DNA from: CAYOID01 sp964573115
GTDB taxonomy: Bacteria > Desulfobacterota > Desulfovibrionia > Desulfovibrionales > Desulfothermaceae
Reading direction: 5' to 3'
NCBI GenBank assembly: GCA_964573115.1
Contig: CAZNIP010000106.1
Coordinates: 1-9,238, forward strand
DNA length: 9,238 nucleotides
Part shown: positions 6,777 to 9,238 of the stretch, one piece after another
Layout: each line of letters opens with the position of its first letter
How positions within the stretch are numbered: position 1 is the first letter of the stretch
The notes under the pieces: generated by a model
Database searches by the model: none
Seen by the model: only the letters and a program-made list of their open reading frames with translations
Told to the model about the DNA's origin: nothing
Made by a program: the position numbers and the translations under genes

Positions 6777-9014
6777 TCAGGCAATGAGGCGCGTGAAGAT
6801 CTTCACCAGATGCGGATCGAACTGCTGTCCGGCACACCGTCTGAGTTCCTCCACAGCCTCGCGATGCGGCAGGGCGTTTCTGTACGGCCGCTCTTCGGTC
6901 ATGGCGTCATAGGCGTCGGCGATGGCCAGGATCCGACAGGGCAGAGGGATGTCTTCCCCCTGCAGCCCCAAAGGATAACCCTGCCCGTTCCACCATTCAT
7001 GGTGCTTGAGGATCCAGTCGGCAATAATTTCCAGATCAGGGACGGACTGGGCAATGCGCTGGCCGATTTCGCAGTGCCTCTGCATTTCTTTCCTTTCTTC
7101 CGCTGTGAGGGACCCTGGCTTGAACAGAATGTCGTCGGAGATGCCCACCTTGCCCAGATCGTGAAACTGGGCCAGCAGGCGCAGGTCGTTGATCGTCTCT
7201 TCAGGCAGGTCGAGCTCCTGGGCCATGTCCACCACCAGCTGCTGAAGCCGGTCGCTGTGGCCCTCGGTGATGAAGTCCCTGGCTTCAAGGGTCTTCATCA
7301 GGGCCTGCACAGTGACGCTGCGGGTGCTCCTGTCCCGGTGCATCTTTTCCCTGTACATCCTGTTGTCGGCTTCCTTGAACAGGGCCTGCATGTTCGTGGG
7401 CTTTTCATGGCTCAAGGCAAAGCCGATGGACAGGGAAAGGTGGACCTCTTTTTCCCTGCTGTTGAGGTCATCGATCGAACGCCGCAGCCTTTGAACCAGG
7501 TTCTGCATGATGTCCTGATCAGTGCCTGTGAGCAGGATGGCGAACTCGTCGCCGCCGATCCGGGCGATGATGTCGCTGGATCGAAAATTGGCCCTGAGCA
7601 GACGAGCCGTGCTCATGATCACCTGATCGCCGCTTTCGTGGCCCATGGTGTCGTTGACGAACTTCAGTCCGTCCAGGTCGCAGATGATGATCCCCACAGG
7701 GGCGTACCGTCCGTCTTGAAGGCGCCTCATCTCCTCTTCGAAAAAGTTTCGATTGTACAGGCCGGACAGAGCATCATGGAAGCTCTGGTGCCTGAGCTTC
7801 TCCTCGACTCGGATGCGATGGGTGATGTCCAGGAGGGAAGCGACACTCTTGTTCATGCCCGGAATGGAGGCGATGGACAGAAGGATGTCTTTGGTCTGTC
7901 CATGACGGTCCTGAAAGCGGAACTCATATTTTGAGGGGACCAGGTTGTCATCGATGCCCCGCAGTCGATGATATTCCATCATTTTTTCCAGATCGTCCTG
8001 GACAACGAAATCGGTCCAGCTCATCTTGCCTTCGACCTCCTCCCTGGAGTACCCGGAAATGGACTCAAATTTGGCGTTCACCAGGGAGAGGGTCGTGTCC
8101 TCTTCAATGATCACTGTGGCCGTCCCGGTGTTTTCAAAAACGGTTCGATACTTCTCCTCTGTGGCCTGCAGCTCCCTTTCGGACCTCTTCTGTTCGGTCA
8201 CATCCGCAGCAATCTGGAGGCGGACGTATCTCCCGTCAGTCCAGGGCACGGCCCGGTCGTAGTTGATGTACCACTTCCCGTTGACCGGGTTGTGCCCCTC
8301 CCAGGTCTGGACCCCGGCGGGTTGGCCATGGACATCGAGAAGAACGGCGTTCGTGCAGTGCTCACAGGGGCCGTTGCCGCCTCGAAAGGCCCTCCAGCAG
8401 ATCTCGCCCACGCAGTCCTGGCCAAAGGACTGCTTCATGTGCTCGTTCATGAACAGGACCTCGTAGGTCTGCATGTCGCAGACGTAGATGTCTGCCGGGA
8501 TGCTGTCCAAAATGGTCTGCAGGGTCCTGTTGACGGTGGAGATGGCCTCTTCGGCCTGCTTTTGGGCGCTGATGTCGCTGTACATGGCCACCACGCCCTG
8601 CAAGGCGCCATCTACAAGGATTGGAGCCCCTGAAGCCAGAACATGGACCGGGGTGCCGTCCTTGCGGTAGCGCACCGTCTCAACCGGCTCGAGGTCCTGG
8701 CCTGAGAGGACAGTCTCGGTGTTGGACCTGGCCTCGCGATCAACGTCCATCCTGGTCACCAGGTCGTCCAGGTCCTTCCCCCGGGCCTCTTCGCTGGAGT
8801 AGCCGAAGATTTTCCGGGCCCCTGGATTCCACTCGATGATCCTGTGCGCGTGGTCCAGGGTCACAATGGCATCCGGGGCATGGTGGAGGACGGATTCCAG
8901 ATACTTCTGGCGGGTCAGCAGCTCTTTTTCGACCTGATCACGACGCTGGAGCTCGTTTTCAAGGGCCATGACCCTCATTTTCAGTTCTTGAAGGCTGTTG
9001 TCTTCGTGAATCAT
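6777..9014 (-). CDS. PAS-PAS-PAS-GGDEF-HD-GYP cyclic-di-GMP turnover protein
   Basis: The 745-residue protein begins with a short coiled coil (about 5-40) and three PAS domains (about 38-155, 160-275, 280-400). The second PAS carries Cys201, 206, 217 and 220. The GGDEF domain (about 405-560) is complete: metal Asp446, NDTMGH, GGDEF at 487-491, and an RxxD inhibitory site (478-481) five residues before it. This is the expected arrangement of an active, product-inhibited diguanylate cyclase. The HD-GYP domain (about 565-745) also has its metal ligands: His586, His618-Asp619, His647, HHE (671-673), GYP (679-681) and Asp703. Both synthesis and breakdown of cyclic-di-GMP are thus possible; which dominates is unknown. 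No membrane segment is visible, so cytosolic sensing is likely. The ATG at 9014 has a modest AGGA site. The frame extends to a TTG at 9086 without a ribosome site. Confidence 0.93.
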   Translation of the reverse strand: MIHEDNSLQELKMRVMALENELQRRDQVEKELLTRQKYLESVLHHAPDAIVTLDHAHRIIEWNPGARKIFGYSSEEARGKDLDDLVTRMDVDREARSNTETVLSGQDLEPVETVRYRKDGTPVHVLASGAPILVDGALQGVVAMYSDISAQKQAEEAISTVNRTLQTILDSIPADIYVCDMQTYEVLFMNEHMKQSFGQDCVGEICWRAFRGGNGPCEHCTNAVLLDVHGQPAGVQTWEGHNPVNGKWYINYDRAVPWTDGRYVRLQIAADVTEQKRSERELQATEEKYRTVFENTGTATVIIEEDTTLSLVNAKFESISGYSREEVEGKMSWTDFVVQDDLEKMMEYHRLRGIDDNLVPSKYEFRFQDRHGQTKDILLSIASIPGMNKSVASLLDITHRIRVEEKLRHQSFHDALSGLYNRNFFEEEMRRLQDGRYAPVGIIICDLDGLKFVNDTMGHESGDQVIMSTARLLRANFRSSDIIARIGGDEFAILLTGTDQDIMQNLVQRLRRSIDDLNSREKEVHLSLSIGFALSHEKPTNMQALFKEADNRMYREKMHRDRSTRSVTVQALMKTLEARDFITEGHSDRLQQLVVDMAQELDLPEETINDLRLLAQFHDLGKVGISDDILFKPGSLTAEERKEMQRHCEIGQRIAQSVPDLEIIADWILKHHEWWNGQGYPLGLQGEDIPLPCRILAIADAYDAMTEERPYRNALPHREAVEELRRCAGQQFDPHLVKIFTRLIA

Positions 9015-9116
9015 CAGCAATCCTGTGCTGGAGCAGTGAGCCCCATCGAGGCCATCGCCAGTCTCGCCTTTCTGGAGCCGAAACAATTGAGGGGACCAAG
9101 AATTCTCAGGAGATCA

Positions 9117-9132
9117 TGCAAGAAAAGCGCCA
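9117..9132 (-). promoter_or_regulatory. Sigma-54 (-24/-12) promoter candidate for the cyclic-di-GMP gene
   Basis: The minus strand reads TGGCGCTTTTCTTGCA. It has the invariant GG and GC exactly 10 bases apart and the TTGCA half-site complete; only the fifth consensus base deviates. Transcription would start around 9105, leaving a leader of about 90 bases before the ATG at 9014. A sigma-54 promoter needs an enhancer-binding activator, whose site would lie upstream, near or beyond the window edge. No convincing sigma-70 promoter was found here. Confidence 0.5.
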
Positions 9133-9144
9133 GATCAAGTCGGA

Positions 9145-9207
9145 CTTCAGTTTTGCCGCGGGCTGCGCTGAAGGTCGAAGGTCGAGGGTTGAAGGTGGAT
9201 GGGAGAC
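9145..9207 (+). repeat. Hairpin plus heptanucleotide repeat element, copy 3
   Basis: Arms CTTCAG (9145-9150) and CTGAAG (9168-9173), an imperfect middle, and an inner GCC/GGC around a GCG loop form the hairpin. Five 7-base units then run from 9173 to 9207, beginning GGTCGAA and decaying at the end. The tail starts directly after CTGAA, as in copy 1. The element lies upstream of the sigma-54 promoter candidate. From 9208 to the right edge I see no feature except an isolated TTGACG hexamer on the plus strand. Confidence 0.62.
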
Positions 9208-9238
9208 AGGAAAATTCGACCCTTGACGTGAGGACATC

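Noticed and set aside
6810..8633. Long plus-strand open frames (to 7934 and from 7968) opposite the cyclic-di-GMP gene
   Set aside because: They are antisense shadows of well-defined GGDEF, HD-GYP and PAS domains.
9015..9086. N-terminal extension of the PAS-GGDEF-HD-GYP protein from a TTG at 9086
   Set aside because: No ribosome site precedes the TTG and the added 24 residues look non-coding; the ATG at 9014 is preferred.
9173..9207. Tandem heptad units considered as a CRISPR array
   Set aside because: The units are 7 bases, contiguous and degenerate, with no spacers and no cas genes nearby.

Overview
The window is about 9.2 kb of GC-rich draft bacterial sequence. A run of exactly 100 N (5285-5384) marks a scaffold join of unknown true length. 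The gene content fits an anaerobic, Gram-negative Desulfobacterota/deltaproteobacterial organism, possibly a Desulfovibrionales-like sulfate reducer: an aldo/keto reductase with two ferredoxin-type Fe-S motifs, a fused PAS-GGDEF-HD-GYP protein, and a zinc-ribbon protein of a type I recall from deltaproteobacteria. This placement is inferred from gene content, since no rRNA or other phylogenetic marker is present.

Layout, left to right. (1) A minus-strand YcaO-family gene runs off the left edge and has a clear sigma-70-type promoter. (2) A minus-strand universal stress protein gene is visibly lower in GC than its surroundings. (3) A minus-strand HAD-superfamily hydrolase follows. (4) Next is minus-strand typA/bipA, a translation GTPase with a perfect hairpin directly abutting its stop codon. 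(5) The only plus-strand gene, a zinc-ribbon plus SH3/tudor-like protein of unknown function, is divergent from typA. (6) A convergent intergenic region contains a hairpin and the assembly gap. (7) A minus-strand ferredoxin-type aldo/keto reductase comes next. (8) A minus-strand PAS-PAS-PAS-GGDEF-HD-GYP cyclic-di-GMP protein has a good sigma-54 (-24/-12) promoter candidate upstream. (9) The right end is non-coding and carries a hairpin plus heptanucleotide repeats.

The genes are housekeeping, stress and signalling functions and do not form one obvious pathway. Spacing suggests mostly independent units; typA and HAD could be co-transcribed, as could HAD and the stress protein.

The most unusual signal is non-coding. 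Three intergenic sites (2742-2766, 5256-5284, 9145-9173) share one hairpin design, with an outer TCAG/CTGA arm, an inner GCC/GGC arm and a 3-base loop. Two of them continue, on the same side, into tracts of degenerate 7-base repeats (consensus GGTYGAR). The third sits at the edge of the assembly gap, and the sequence resumes after the gap with the same arm. This looks like a dispersed REP-like repeat family that probably caused the assembly break. No CRISPR array, tRNA, rRNA, transposase or phage gene is visible.
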